Source of the DNA: Betaproteobacteria bacterium | GTDB lineage: Bacteria > Pseudomonadota > Gammaproteobacteria > Burkholderiales > Ga0077523 | DNA: 64,000 nucleotides | Direction of reading: 5' to 3' | NCBI GenBank assembly: GCA_016713305.1 | Contig: JADJPK010000010.1 | Span: 124,001-188,000, forward strand | In this document: piece after piece, positions 9,169-18,961 of the stretch | Position numbering within the stretch: position 1 is the stretch's first letter | Layout: each line of letters starts with the position of its first letter | Notes under the pieces: model-generated | Seen by the model: only the letters and a program-made list of their open reading frames with translations | Told to the model about the DNA's origin: nothing | The model's database searches: none | Position numbers and translations under genes: made by a program

Positions 9169-10302
9169 ATGAGCACGACCGATACCGATACCTGCGACTC
9201 TCCGGCACTCGGGCGCGAGGCGCACGAGACCGCCTACCCCGCGCGTTGGTGGCACGCGCTGCCCGACGGGCGTCTGCAATGCGATCTGTGCCCGCGCGAC
9301 TGCAAGCTGAAGGATGGGCAACGCGGCGCCTGCTTCGTGCGCATGCGGGAAGGCGACGGCATGGTGCTCACCACCTATGGCCGCAGCTCCGGCTTCTGCA
9401 TCGACCCCATCGAGAAGAAGCCGCTCAACCACTTCTATCCTGGTTCATCGGTGCTCTCCTTCGGCACCGCTGGCTGTAACCTCGCCTGCAAGTTCTGCCA
9501 GAACTGGGATATATCAAAATCGAAGGACATGGACCGGCTGATGGACCAGGCCGGCCCCGAGGCGATCGCCGACGCCGCCGCGCGCTCGGGCTGCAAGAGC
9601 GTCGCGTTCACGTACAACGACCCCGTCATCTTCGCCGAATACGCCATGGACGTGGCCGACGCCTGCCGTGACCGCGGCGTGAAGACGGTTGCGGTCACCG
9701 CCGGTTACATGCACGCCCAGCCCAGGCGCGAGTTCTATTCGAGAATGGATGCGGCCAACGTGGACCTGAAGGCGTTCACGGAGGACTTCTACGTCCGGCT
9801 CACCGGCTCGCGTCTCGCGCCGGTGCTGGACACGCTGCGATACCTCGTCCACGAGACCGACGTCTGGGTGGAGATCACCACGCTGCTCATCCCCGGCAGG
9901 AACGACGCCGACACGGAACTCGCCGCGCTTTCGTCGTGGATCGCCAGGGAGCTGGGCACGCACGTGCCGCTGCATTTCACGGCCTTCCACCCGGACTACA
10001 AGATGACCGATCTACCGCGAACGCCGCTCGAGACCGTCAGGCGCGCACGAGCGATCGCCTTGGCCGAAGGTCTGCGCTACGTCTACACGGGCAATGTCCA
10101 CGATCCGGCCGGCGGTGCCACGCACTGCCCGCATTGCCGCGAGTCGCTGATCGTGCGGGACTGGCACGACATCCGGGAATATCACCTCACCCCGGGAGGC
10201 CACTGCCCTCACTGCGCCACGGAAGTGGCCGGAAGGTTCGAACGGTTCCGCGGCGCTTTCGGTCCAAGACGTGTTCCGGTCAGGATGAACCGTCGGACCT
10301 GA
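9169..10302 (+). CDS. AmmeMemoRadiSam system radical SAM enzyme
   Basis: A 377-residue radical SAM protein related to pyruvate-formate-lyase activating enzymes. The SAM cluster motif CNLACKFC (Cys103, Cys107, Cys110) is intact. An N-terminal cysteine set (CDLCPRDC, GACFVR) precedes it and a C-terminal pair of CPHC motifs (CPHCRESL, HCPHCATE) probably binds another metal or cluster. The chain also shows KSVAFTYNDPVIFAEYA and VDLKAFTEDFY, characteristic of this subfamily. It directly follows the Memo-AMMECR1 fusion on the same strand, forming the minimal AmmeMemoRadiSam unit. Those partners are presumed to act together on a common substrate, but neither substrate nor product is established. The ATG has only a weak AAAGG ahead of it. 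Confidence 0.93.
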   Translation: MSTTDTDTCDSPALGREAHETAYPARWWHALPDGRLQCDLCPRDCKLKDGQRGACFVRMREGDGMVLTTYGRSSGFCIDPIEKKPLNHFYPGSSVLSFGTAGCNLACKFCQNWDISKSKDMDRLMDQAGPEAIADAAARSGCKSVAFTYNDPVIFAEYAMDVADACRDRGVKTVAVTAGYMHAQPRREFYSRMDAANVDLKAFTEDFYVRLTGSRLAPVLDTLRYLVHETDVWVEITTLLIPGRNDADTELAALSSWIARELGTHVPLHFTAFHPDYKMTDLPRTPLETVRRARAIALAEGLRYVYTGNVHDPAGGATHCPHCRESLIVRDWHDIREYHLTPGGHCPHCATEVAGRFERFRGAFGPRRVPVRMNRRT

Positions 10303-10403
10303 TCCCCGGCAAGGGCGGATCGAACTTGGCGGGGCCAGCGCCCTCCCGGGGCGTGCACGCTTCCGGGAGCCATTTCCCCCGATGGAGTTCCCACCCCGTT
10401 CGA

Positions 10404-10817
10404 TCACTGCCGCTCGTGCGCGCACGCATAGTCGAGCGTGGCGCGCCCCGGAGAATTCTCGTCGATGGATTCCCACACCCGCTTCATTTCGCCGGACGTG
10501 TAGAGAACCTGGCCATCCGCTCCGACGATCGACACCGACATCGCCCGATGCTGCATCCGCCTGCAATCGCACTCCACCACGCCCGAGGTTTCCTTCATGA
10601 GAGGCATGCCGGGTACGTCGCCAATCGGATGAGGTTCGCGATACACCGCCCGCTTGGTGACCCGCACGACTTCGCCGGTGCGCTCGATCGACTGCGCATC
10701 CACGTAATGAACGACGTCGCCGTCGCTTCCGACAGGCACCCATTCGGCCGCACGTGCGTGCGGGCCGGACAGCAGGAAGATGCAGGAGGCCGCGACGCTC
10801 CCCAGGATCGTTCTCAT
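10404..10817 (-). CDS. Small exported protein, surface-adhesin E-like
   Basis: A 137-residue protein with a Sec signal peptide (MRTILGSVAASCIFLLSG, cleavage near HARA-A). The mature part begins EWVPVGSDGDVVHYVDAQSI and ends with a Trp-Glu-Ser stretch and a late cysteine (LDYACAHE), with CDCRR in the middle. This two-layer beta pattern with paired cysteines resembles the surface-adhesin E family common in beta- and gammaproteobacteria, where the name reflects Haemophilus protein E and rarely the real function. AGGAG lies about six bases before the ATG. It faces the radical SAM gene tail to tail and stands alone. Function unknown. Confidence 0.65.
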   Translation of the reverse strand: MRTILGSVAASCIFLLSGPHARAAEWVPVGSDGDVVHYVDAQSIERTGEVVRVTKRAVYREPHPIGDVPGMPLMKETSGVVECDCRRMQHRAMSVSIVGADGQVLYTSGEMKRVWESIDENSPGRATLDYACAHERQ

Positions 10818-11025
10818 GGTGTCTCCTTCAGTGGATTCTGCCGCGCCGCGGGCAGACCACGCCTGGTCGACCGGCAGTCGGTCCGTGCCACGGCCGGGCC
10901 ACGCGATGCACACGCGCCCGAGAGGTCCGAACGCACCGGACCCGGGTCCCGCGCCATCGTTGCGTGCGGCTCGTTCACTGTGACACGATGGGCGTGCCGG
11001 GAGCAACTGCCAAGCAACGACCACC

Positions 11026-14000
11026 ATGCCCGACACCCCATCGGCATCCGAGAACCCTGATCTTTCGCCCCAGCGCCGCACCTGGAAGCGGCGAACGGGC
11101 CGCGTGCTGCGCCGTCTCGCGCTCGGCGCCGCGGGCCTGATCGCGCTGCTGGTTGCAGCCGCTGCTTACATCGTCTTCGTCGGCGTGACGATCGACGCCT
11201 CGCCGGTGCGGGAGCGTCTTGCGCGGGCGTTTTCCGAATCGCTGCATCGGGAGGTCCGGTTCGACGGACCGGCGATGCTGGAGATCTCGGCGAGGCCATG
11301 GCTTCGAGTGGGTGGCCTGCACGTGAGCGATCCCGGCGGATTCGGCGAGGGCACGCTCGCGACCCTGGGCGAAGTGCGGCTCGCCATGGATCTCTGGCCC
11401 CTGCTCAACCACCAGCTGCACATCCGGGAACTTTCGGGGCAGGACGCAGCGATCCGGCTTTCAGCGCGTGCGGATGGCTCGAACAACTGGACATTCCAGT
11501 TTCCTGCCGCAGCCTCTCCGGCAAACCCGCCGCCGGAGAGCCGTGGCGGCGGCAAGGACGTGGCGCTCATGCTGGACATCGGGAGCATCTCGCTCCAGCG
11601 CATCCGCGTCGAGTACGCCGGCCAGGACCGGAGGAGCCACTTCTTCGATCTTGCCCGGCTAGAGGGAAGCTCGCCCTTCGGCAAGCCGCTGACGCTGGCG
11701 ATGCAGGGCAACGTGGAGAAGTCCTTTCCCTACGAGGTCCGCCTTGCAGGCGGCCCTCTTTCCGACCTCGTGGGATCGGAGAAGCCCTGGCCCTTCAACC
11801 TTCGAGTGGAGTTCCTCAGCACTGCTCTCAATCTGGAGGGGCGTGTGCAGGGCACCTCGGGCGACGTGCAGTTCGCAGTCGGGACGGAGAATCTCGGCGA
11901 GCTGGAGCGCCTGCTGCAGACGACCTTTCCGAAGGTGGGCGCCACCGCCTTGGCGGGGCATGTTGCGTTCACACCGCAACGCGTGGACGTGACGGGGATC
12001 ACCGGCGTGATGGGCAGGACGTCGCTGACCGGCTCGGTCACCGCCGACCGTTCGGGCAAGCGCCCGCGGATCAGCGGATCGCTTTCTCTGCCGACACTGG
12101 ATCTGCGGCCGTTTCTCACGGATGCGCCGGACGAGGACGAGGAGCCGCCTCGCAGCCTGAGAGACACCTACCGCGAACTTTCGAAGGCGACTTTCTCGCT
12201 GCGGTCGCTGCGCGCGGCGGACGTCGACCTCCGGTTGGCGGTGGACCGCTGGCTGAGCCTGCCGGGTGACGTTCACGACGTGAAACTGCACCTGCGGCTG
12301 ACCGACGGCAGGCTGGAAGTGCCCATCGAAGCGAACATGGCAGGCGTGGCGATGTCGGGAAACCTGCTCGTGGATGGATCGCTGGAGACGCCGCGCTTTC
12401 GTGTTGCGCTTGGGACACGCGATTCCCCTCTGGCGAACTGCTGGCGGGCGCACGCGGCATGCAGGGCCATCTGGGCAGATTCTCGCTGGAGCTTTCGGCG
12501 GAAGGCGATCAGGGCAGCGAACTGATGACGAGCCTCGACGTGCGTCTGGCGCTCGCCGGCGGCCGCCTCACCTACGGCAATGTCGATGGCGGACGTCCGG
12601 TGGAATTCGGTCTCGACCAGTTCGAAGTGGCTCTGCCTGCCCACAAACCTCTGCGGGGTTCGGCGCGGGGGACGCTGCTGCGTCAGCCTTTCGTCATGTC
12701 GCTGTCGGGCGGAACCCTGGAACACGTGATGCAGGACGAGCGCTCGCCCGTGGACCTTCGCATCCGTTCCGGCTCGGTGCGGGCCGCATTGTCGGGCATC
12801 GCCGCCGCGCCCACTGACACTTCCGGACCGGAAGTCTCGTTCGACATCTCGGCCGATCGCACCGACGATGTCGCGCGCTGGCTCGGAATTCCCGCCGGTG
12901 CCTCGGCCCGCGTGGCGCTGCGTGGCAAGGCCTCGATGACGGCGAACGACTGGGCACTGCAGGGTCTGCTGCTTCGTGTCGGGAAGTCGACCGTGCGTGT
13001 CGATGCATCGTCCATCGCGGCGCAGACGCCCCCCCTCCGGCTTCGCGTGGACGCGGAGCACATCGATGCGGGCGAGCTGCAGTCGCTCGTCCCCCAGAAG
13101 CCTGGCAAGCCCGCAGCCGCTGCCGGCCACGGTCGGCCGGTGCTGGAGATCCCCATCCTCCCCAAGGGGATCGACCTGGGTGATGCCGACGTGCAGATTC
13201 GCGTGGCCAGGATCGGCGGAACGGCGCTGGACCCGCGCGACATTGCCTTCGATGGCCGCATACGCGATGGCGCGATGCAACCCTCGTCCTTCGGCGCCGT
13301 CATTGCCGGGATTCCGTTCCGCGGCGCCGTGTCCCTGGACATGCGCGGTGCGGAACCGCAAAGCAGCCTCTGGTTGAGCGCGGGCGACATCGACGTCGGG
13401 AAGCTGCTGAAGCGCCTCGGTCTTGCCTCTGATCTCGATGCCCGCGTGGGTGCAGTGCGCCTCGCACTGACGGCACGCTCGAGTCTGCTGGGGGATCTGC
13501 TCGCCAAGTCCGAACTGATCGGCAACATCGACGACGCGTCGGTCACGCTGCGCGACCGCAATACCAGGGCTCAGGCGACCATCGAGCTTGAATCGGGAGA
13601 ACTGAGCGCCAGGCCCGGGCAGCCGTTGCGGCTCGATCTTGAAGGCCGCATCGATGCGACGCCCATCCGCCTGGGGCTGAAGACCGCGAAGGCCGTCGAC
13701 CTGATCCGCCCGGAAGGTCGTATCCCCTTCGATCTCACCGCCCGCGTGCCGGATCTCGACGTGCGGCTGCACGGTACCGTCGCCAAGCCTGTCGGCACGC
13801 GCGACATCGTACTGGGCCTGGAGGTGCGCGGAAGCCGGTTCGACCGGTTGAACGGGCTGGCGCGGGCGTCCCTACCCCCGTGGGGTCCCTACGCGCTGTC
13901 GGGACTGTTCCGCATGTCCGCACGCGGATACGAGGTAGACGATCTCACGGTGCGCGTCGGAAGCAGTTCGCTGCAAGGACGGGGATCGCTCGACACGACT

Positions 14001-15011
14001 GGAGCCAGACCGCGCCTCGACGTCGCACTCAAGGCGCCTTCGGTGCAACTCGACGACTTCCGTTTCGGCGACTGGACTCCCGTCGAAAAGAAGCCCGAGT
14101 CGTCCACGCCGATGACCGCCGAAGAGCTGAAGGCAAAGGCGGCCACGGCGAGCGACGAGGCGCAGAAACTGCTGAGTCCGGCCGTCCTCGGACGCCAGGA
14201 TGTCTTCATCGGCGTGCAGGTGGACGAAGTGCTTTCGGGGTCTGACAGGCTTGGCAGCGGCCGGCTGGAAGCAAGACTCGAAAACGGCCGCGCGGACGTC
14301 GGTCCGGTGGAAGTGAACGTGCCCGGCGGCTCGGCACGGCTCTGGCTCGGGTACGAACCCACCGACCGGGACGTGAAGGTGGAGACGCGGATGAAGGTCG
14401 ACCGTTTCGATTACGGGGTGCTGGCGCGTCGCCTCAAACCGGGAACCGACCTGGAAGGCACCTTCAGTCTCGACGTGGACGTGAATTCACGCACGCGCTA
14501 TCTATCCGACATCCTCGAGTCCGGCAACGGGCACATCGACTTCGCCGTGTGGCCGCGGAACATGCGCTCGGGAATCTTCGATCTGTGGGCCGTCAACGTG
14601 CTGGTGGCGCTGGTGCCGGCGGTGGATCCGTCGACAGCATCGAAGATCAACTGCGCTGTGGGCCGGTTCGAACTGCGTGACGGCCGGCTGCGCGACCGCA
14701 CGATCGTGCTGGACACCACCCGCATGCGCGTCACGGGCAAGGGCAGCGCCGACTTTCACGACGAGAAGATGAACCTGCGCCTCAAGCCCGTGGCCAAGGT
14801 TCCGCAGTTCCTGAGCCTCGCCACGCCGATCGAAGTCAAAGGCACCTTCGGCGATTTCAGTATCGGCGTATCGGCCGGCGACGTTCTGGGCACGATCGGC
14901 CGGTTCGCCTCCTCGATTTTCTGGGCGCCCATCCAGAAGCTGGTCGCCAAGGAGATTCCCGCGGACGGGCGGGACGTCTGTTCCCAGGGGCTGTCGGGGA
15001 CGGCGCGTTAG
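11026..15011 (+). CDS. AsmA-family protein, very large, frameshifted near 12432
   Basis: About 1328 residues. One membrane helix (LALGAAGLIALLVAAAAYIV, about 31-50) anchors a long, beta-rich periplasmic body, the layout of AsmA/TamB/YhdP-like proteins thought to bridge inner and outer membranes and move phospholipid. The AsmA start is plain (VREVRFDGPAML-type region, LRVGGLHVSDPGGF) and the C-terminal AsmA_2-type part has DLDVDVNSRTRYLSDILES, GHIDFAVWPRNMRSGIFDLW and GKGSADFHDEKMNLRL. Translation breaks at about 12432: one G appears lost, since restoring it gives DSPLGELLAGARGMQGHLG without interruption. Either half alone would be non-functional, so the locus is one gene with a lesion or a base-calling error. 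It stands alone, with no evident operon. Confidence 0.85.
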
Positions 15012-15116
15012 GCGCGTTGAAACAGCCGCATCGAGACTTCCCCATACCCCTGACCGGCCGCAGCCCGCCGTCTGTCGATCCGGATGGGTCGGGCTACAAC
15101 CCCCTTGTCCGACCCC

Positions 15117-15132
15117 GGCCTGTCAGCAGGCC
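15117..15132. repeat. Short hairpin between convergent genes
   Basis: GGCCTG-TCAG-CAGGCC forms a 6-bp stem with a 4-base loop between the convergent asmA-like and PEP-CTERM genes. There is no T-run on either side, so it is at most a weak or Rho-assisted terminator. Confidence 0.3.
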
Positions 15133-15213
15133 CCGGGTTCCGCAGACTCCCACCCTGGACAGCCTGGAACGCCACTGAGCATCCGGAAACCGGGAACGGA
15201 CCGGTTCACTCGC

Positions 15214-16569
15214 TCAAGGGATCCAGGCCGTTCGACGACGTCGGGCGCACTGCACCGCCGCGATACCGCCGATGCCGGCCAGCACAAGCGCCCACGTACC
15301 GGGTTCGGGTACCGCCACCGTCACCGCCTCCATCTCCAACTGCACCGTTCCCGTACCGTCGAACTTGAGTCCGGTCACGAAGGCGATCGGATTGCCCGGA
15401 TCCAGGTTTAGCGAAGCGTCGATACCCATCACGCGGAAGCGGTGCACGCCCGTGGAAAAGCCGAAGGTGCCGCCGTCATTCACGTGCCCGACGGTCACCC
15501 AATCGCCATCTTCTTCCAGTTGGATCAGATACCCGTCGGCATCCCCCAGCGCCGGCAGAAGAACCTCGATGAAACTGGGACCGCCGGTCACGGTGTACTG
15601 GTAGCCGACGGCGATCACGGGATCGATGTAGAGGAACGACTCCATGCCGGGACCTCCCTCGGCGATTTCGAAGGGAGCGAACGCGAATTCTCCATCCGAC
15701 ACTTCCCCGTCCACCGGCAGCAGAGGATTGCCCGGGACGTATCCGGGCGGCAGGCCCGCCTCTCCGTCCGGAACGTCCACGAGTTGTCCCGGACTGCCGA
15801 ACGCCCCCCAGGAGGGGTAGTCCGTGTCGGCGTCGCGCACGGTCGCCGTGTCGAGCACGAAACTCACATACACATTGCCGTTGTTCCGGAACTCGATCGA
15901 ATCCGTCGTCGAGGCCGATTCGAAGTACCCCGCCGCGTAGTCCCGGCCTCCCCAGGCCCAAGTCGTCCCCGGCAGTGCCGCCGTGTCGGACCCGGAGTTG
16001 ACGTACTTGACGACAGAGCCGGCCGGCTGGTTCGGGACGAGCGAGTCCGTCAGCAACCCGGCAGCAGAGACAGCGGCGGCCTCGGTTTCCCCATCGCCTC
16101 CGCTGCCCGTCGTGTCCACGAGATTCCAGTAGAAGCCCGAAGAATTGGCATTCACGGAGAAGAGATCCCAGAACCCCAGCGAGCCGTTCGGGAAGGCGGC
16201 CACGGCTGTGCCATCGTTGTAGGAGTCCCACGATCGGAGGTTCGCCGAGAAGCTCACCCGGTAACCGTATTCGGCAGCAGGCAGCACGAGGCCCGCACCA
16301 TAGATGGCCGACCCCTGGGTTCCGTTCTCCGACAGGCCGAAGCTGCCGGGGTCGAGGTCGATCCTGTAACCCCCGCCGTTCAACGCCGAGACGTCGCCGC
16401 TTGCGCTTCCCGGGGCCGTCACCCAGTCCGTCGCGAGGGGAGCGTACTCGCCTACGACTCCGCCGTCAGCGTCGAGCATCTCGAACTTGATGGCCTCCGC
16501 GGTGGAAGCGGTGATGCAAAGTACAGCGGCAAGGGCAGTGACGAGCGAAGTCCTGCGAAAACCTGGCAT
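15214..16569 (-). CDS. PEP-CTERM sorting-domain protein
   Basis: A 451-residue secreted protein. The N-terminus is a Sec leader (RRTSLVTALAAVLCITAS, cleavage near AEA-I). The last 30 residues are a complete PEP-CTERM signal: VPEPGTWALVLAGIGGIAA followed by a basic RRRR tail, which is the recognition site of an exosortase in bacteria that make an exopolysaccharide-linked extracellular matrix. The body is acidic, Gly/Asp/Ser-rich and low in cysteine, and I recognise no enzymatic domain. No exosortase or EPS cluster is in the window. The start at 16569 has AAGGAG nine bases upstream; an in-frame ATG at 16647 would put 26 charged residues before the leader. Confidence 0.88.
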   Translation of the reverse strand: MPGFRRTSLVTALAAVLCITASTAEAIKFEMLDADGGVVGEYAPLATDWVTAPGSASGDVSALNGGGYRIDLDPGSFGLSENGTQGSAIYGAGLVLPAAEYGYRVSFSANLRSWDSYNDGTAVAAFPNGSLGFWDLFSVNANSSGFYWNLVDTTGSGGDGETEAAAVSAAGLLTDSLVPNQPAGSVVKYVNSGSDTAALPGTTWAWGGRDYAAGYFESASTTDSIEFRNNGNVYVSFVLDTATVRDADTDYPSWGAFGSPGQLVDVPDGEAGLPPGYVPGNPLLPVDGEVSDGEFAFAPFEIAEGGPGMESFLYIDPVIAVGYQYTVTGGPSFIEVLLPALGDADGYLIQLEEDGDWVTVGHVNDGGTFGFSTGVHRFRVMGIDASLNLDPGNPIAFVTGLKFDGTGTVQLEMEAVTVAVPEPGTWALVLAGIGGIAAVQCARRRRTAWIP

Positions 16570-16780
16570 CTTCTTGGTCTCCTTCTGAAGTTTGTCCGGA
16601 CATCCGGAACCACGCTGCCGCCTCTCTTCTCGCGAGAAAGTGCGCATGACGAATCTATCACATCGTTAACTTCCAGGAACGCCCGTGTGCGCCGGTTTGC
16701 AGGATCTTCTGCGGCGGTCCCTGTCTGTCATGCCACGGCAATGAGGCAGCAATACCTTTGCAGCGTTTCCGGAGGCTTTC

Positions 16781-17122
16781 ATGAACATCGACGCAACAAA
16801 GATCCAAGGCGGCATCACCCTGATCCGGCTGGCCGGACGGATGGACGTGGAAGGCACCTCGGCCATCGAAACCCGGTTCACGGCGCACGCCGTCTCCGAC
16901 GGAGCAGCGGTCGTACTGGACATGGCAGGCGTGGATTTCCTCTCTTCCTATGGAATACGCGCGCTCATGCTGGTTGCCAAGGCGCTGCGCCAGCGGGGTG
17001 GCGCCATGGCGCTCATGTGTCCGCAGGATGCCGTACGCAAGGTTCTCGAAACCTCTGGCGTGGACCAGTTGATCCCCTTGGGGGACTCGCTTTCGGAAGC
17101 CAAGGCCGCCCTGGGAAGCTGA
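16781..17122 (+). CDS. STAS-domain anti-anti-sigma factor-like protein
   Basis: A 113-residue single STAS domain, the SpoIIAA/RsbV fold. In partner switching the unphosphorylated form binds an anti-sigma kinase and frees its target; the kinase phosphorylates a Ser in DMAGVDFLSSYGIRAL, of which one of the two serines (about 55-56) is the candidate. GGAGG lies just upstream of the ATG. It starts a three-gene cassette with a HATPase kinase six bases downstream and a SpoIIE phosphatase beyond, which is the full switch apart from the output. No sigma factor or other target is adjacent. Confidence 0.9.
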   Translation: MNIDATKIQGGITLIRLAGRMDVEGTSAIETRFTAHAVSDGAAVVLDMAGVDFLSSYGIRALMLVAKALRQRGGAMALMCPQDAVRKVLETSGVDQLIPLGDSLSEAKAALGS

Positions 17123-17128
17123 CACGAC

Positions 17129-17770
17129 GTGTCCGAATTGTCGATTGCGAGCGAGATTTCGGAACTCCGGCGCATGAGCAGGTGGCTCGCTCGGGAAACG
17201 TCCACGCTGGGGCTCCCCGAGACCGTCCGGCAGGATCTCGACGTCTGCGCGAACGAAGCGGTGATGAACGTGATCAGCCACGCATTCGACGGCGACGGCC
17301 CCCACGAGATTCTCCTGAGCATCGCCCGCGCGCCCAATGAGTTGCAGTTGGCCATCGAGGATGAGGGAAGCCCCTTCAATCCCCTCGCCCATCCCGAACA
17401 CGCGCCGCCCGCCTCGCTCGACGATGCTTGCGTGGGGGGGCTGGGAATCAAGCTGATCCGGCGCCTGGTGCCGAACTCGCATTACGAACGCCGGGGAAAT
17501 CGCAACGTGCTGACACTGATTTTTCCGCTCGCGTGCACTCCGATCCGGCTGCGGAGCCGACGGCCAGAGGACCGGACCGCCGCGAGCGCGCGTCGGCATT
17601 GCCCGCCGAAGAAGAGCGCCGGCGCACTCCGGATCGCAGGAGTCTTGGCCATCTCGCCCGGTCACCGCTCTTCTCGGGCCTTCCCTTCCATTTCCTCGAG
17701 GACCTCATCGAACGGTGTCCGGCGAGGGAACTGGATGCCGGCGAAACGCTGCTCGAGCCAGGCCTCTTGA
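17129..17770 (+). CDS. RsbW-like serine-kinase/anti-sigma ATPase domain protein, GTG start
   Basis: The HATPase_c domain fills residues 1 to about 135: N-box CANEAVMNVISHAF, G1-type box IEDEGSPFNP, and GGLGIKLIRRL, ending at NVLTLIFPLA. It should phosphorylate the upstream STAS protein and in its free state hold an output partner. The GTG start at 17129 follows the STAS stop by six bases. After about 17530 the reading frame continues for 80 codons to 17770 but looks out of frame, with basic, low-information sequence; meanwhile the frame of the phosphatase gene becomes the coding one. Either the true stop was lost through a small indel near 17530, or the two genes overlap. I regard residues after about 140 as artefactual. 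Confidence 0.8.
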   Translation: MSELSIASEISELRRMSRWLARETSTLGLPETVRQDLDVCANEAVMNVISHAFDGDGPHEILLSIARAPNELQLAIEDEGSPFNPLAHPEHAPPASLDDACVGGLGIKLIRRLVPNSHYERRGNRNVLTLIFPLACTPIRLRSRRPEDRTAASARRHCPPKKSAGALRIAGVLAISPGHRSSRAFPSISSRTSSNGVRRGNWMPAKRCSSQAS

Positions 17771-18818
17771 ACGACCGGATGTTCCTCGTCCTGGCGGGCC
17801 GCCTCCTCGTCCGCCTGGGTGAGGAAGGTTCGCCCGACTCCATTCCCATCGGGCCGGGCGGAACGCTGGGTGAACTATCCATCATCGATGGGAAGCCCGT
17901 ATCTGCCTTCGTGTCCGCCAGCGAGGCCTCTCGCGTGCTGGCGATTCCCGCCGACGTCTTCTGGAATACGTTGTCCGGCAGTCCACGCTTCGCACGCAAC
18001 CTTGCCGGGGTGCTGTCGGCCCGGATGCGCGCCAACAACGAACGCATCATCGCGCGGATCCGGGATCACTTCGCATTGGAGCACCTGCACAAGGAACTGC
18101 ACATCGCGCGCAGCATCAGGCCGGAATGCTGCCCGGACGGGGCCGCCTGTTCGGCAGCCGCGAAGACGTGGACGTCTATGGCTTGATGGATCCTGCCCAC
18201 GACATCGGCGGAGACCTGTACGACTCGTTCTTCGTGGGCCCCGATCGTCTGGTCGCGGTCATCGGCGATGTGTCCGGCAAGGGAATTCCGGCTGCGCTGT
18301 TCATGGCGAGAGTGATTGCCCAACTGCGTCTGGTGGCGATTTCCGAGACCTCTCCTGCCGCCGTCCTGTCCCGGTTGAACGGCCTCCTTTGCGAACACAA
18401 CGATGCCGGCATGTTCGTGACGTTGCTGGTCCTCGTTCTGGACGTGAGGGACGGCACGTTCGTCTACTCCAACGCGGGCCACAATCCGCCGGTCGTCATG
18501 CGGCAACACGAGACCGGGTTTCTCCCCATGCCAAAGGGCCTGGTGGCGTGACTGGTGGCTGGCGCGCCCTACAGGGAATTGCAGGGGCGACTGGCGCCCG
18601 GGGAAGGTCTGCTCCTGTATACGGACGGAGTCACGGAGGCGCTGGACACCGTGTTGTCCTGCTATGGGGACGAACGCCTCACCGGCGTGCTCGAACGCCT
18701 TGCGGGAACCTGCGCCGAGAGCGTTGTCCGGGCTGTAAGCGAGGACGTGCGTGCGTTCAGCCAGGGCACGAATCAATCGGATGACATCACGATGCTGGCC
18801 CTGCGCAGGCCCGCCTGA
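17533..18818 (+). pseudogene. cNMP-binding SpoIIE/PP2C phosphatase, frameshift at about 18118 and in-frame TGA at 18549
   Basis: Reconstructed product about 428 residues. The first part is a cyclic-nucleotide-binding domain (LARSPLFSGLPFHFLEDLI, GGTLGELSIIDG), then a short helical linker, then a SpoIIE-type PP2C phosphatase with the metal-binding aspartates in DIGGDLYD, GDVSGKGIPAALFMA, NAGHNPP, LLLYTDGVTEA and SDDITMLAL. It would dephosphorylate the STAS protein in response to a cyclic nucleotide. Two lesions break it: one C is missing at about 18118 (restoring it gives ARSIQAGMLPG), and a TGA at 18549-18551 lies between GLVA and LVAGAPYRE where other members read through. A GTG at 17533 is the likeliest start. 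Functional status is doubtful unless both are sequencing errors. Confidence 0.78.
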
Positions 18819-18961
18819 GTCATCGCCGCGGAGAGGGAAGGATGGCTGCCGCAGCGGCGACCGATTCCACGGCGTCGGCGGGTGGACCACAATGACGTCC
18901 GCAGGTCGGGAACCGCCCATCGCGGCTCCGCTGCCCTGACAACAAATATCCCGAAACGACG

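Noticed and set aside
10012..10743. Minus-strand open frame over the end of the radical SAM gene
   Set aside because: Overlaps two real genes, starts inside the radical SAM coding sequence and has no domain.
18549..18551. TGA read as selenocysteine in the SpoIIE phosphatase
   Set aside because: The position is not a redox or metal site in this family, and I see no SECIS-like hairpin. A point mutation or error is simpler.
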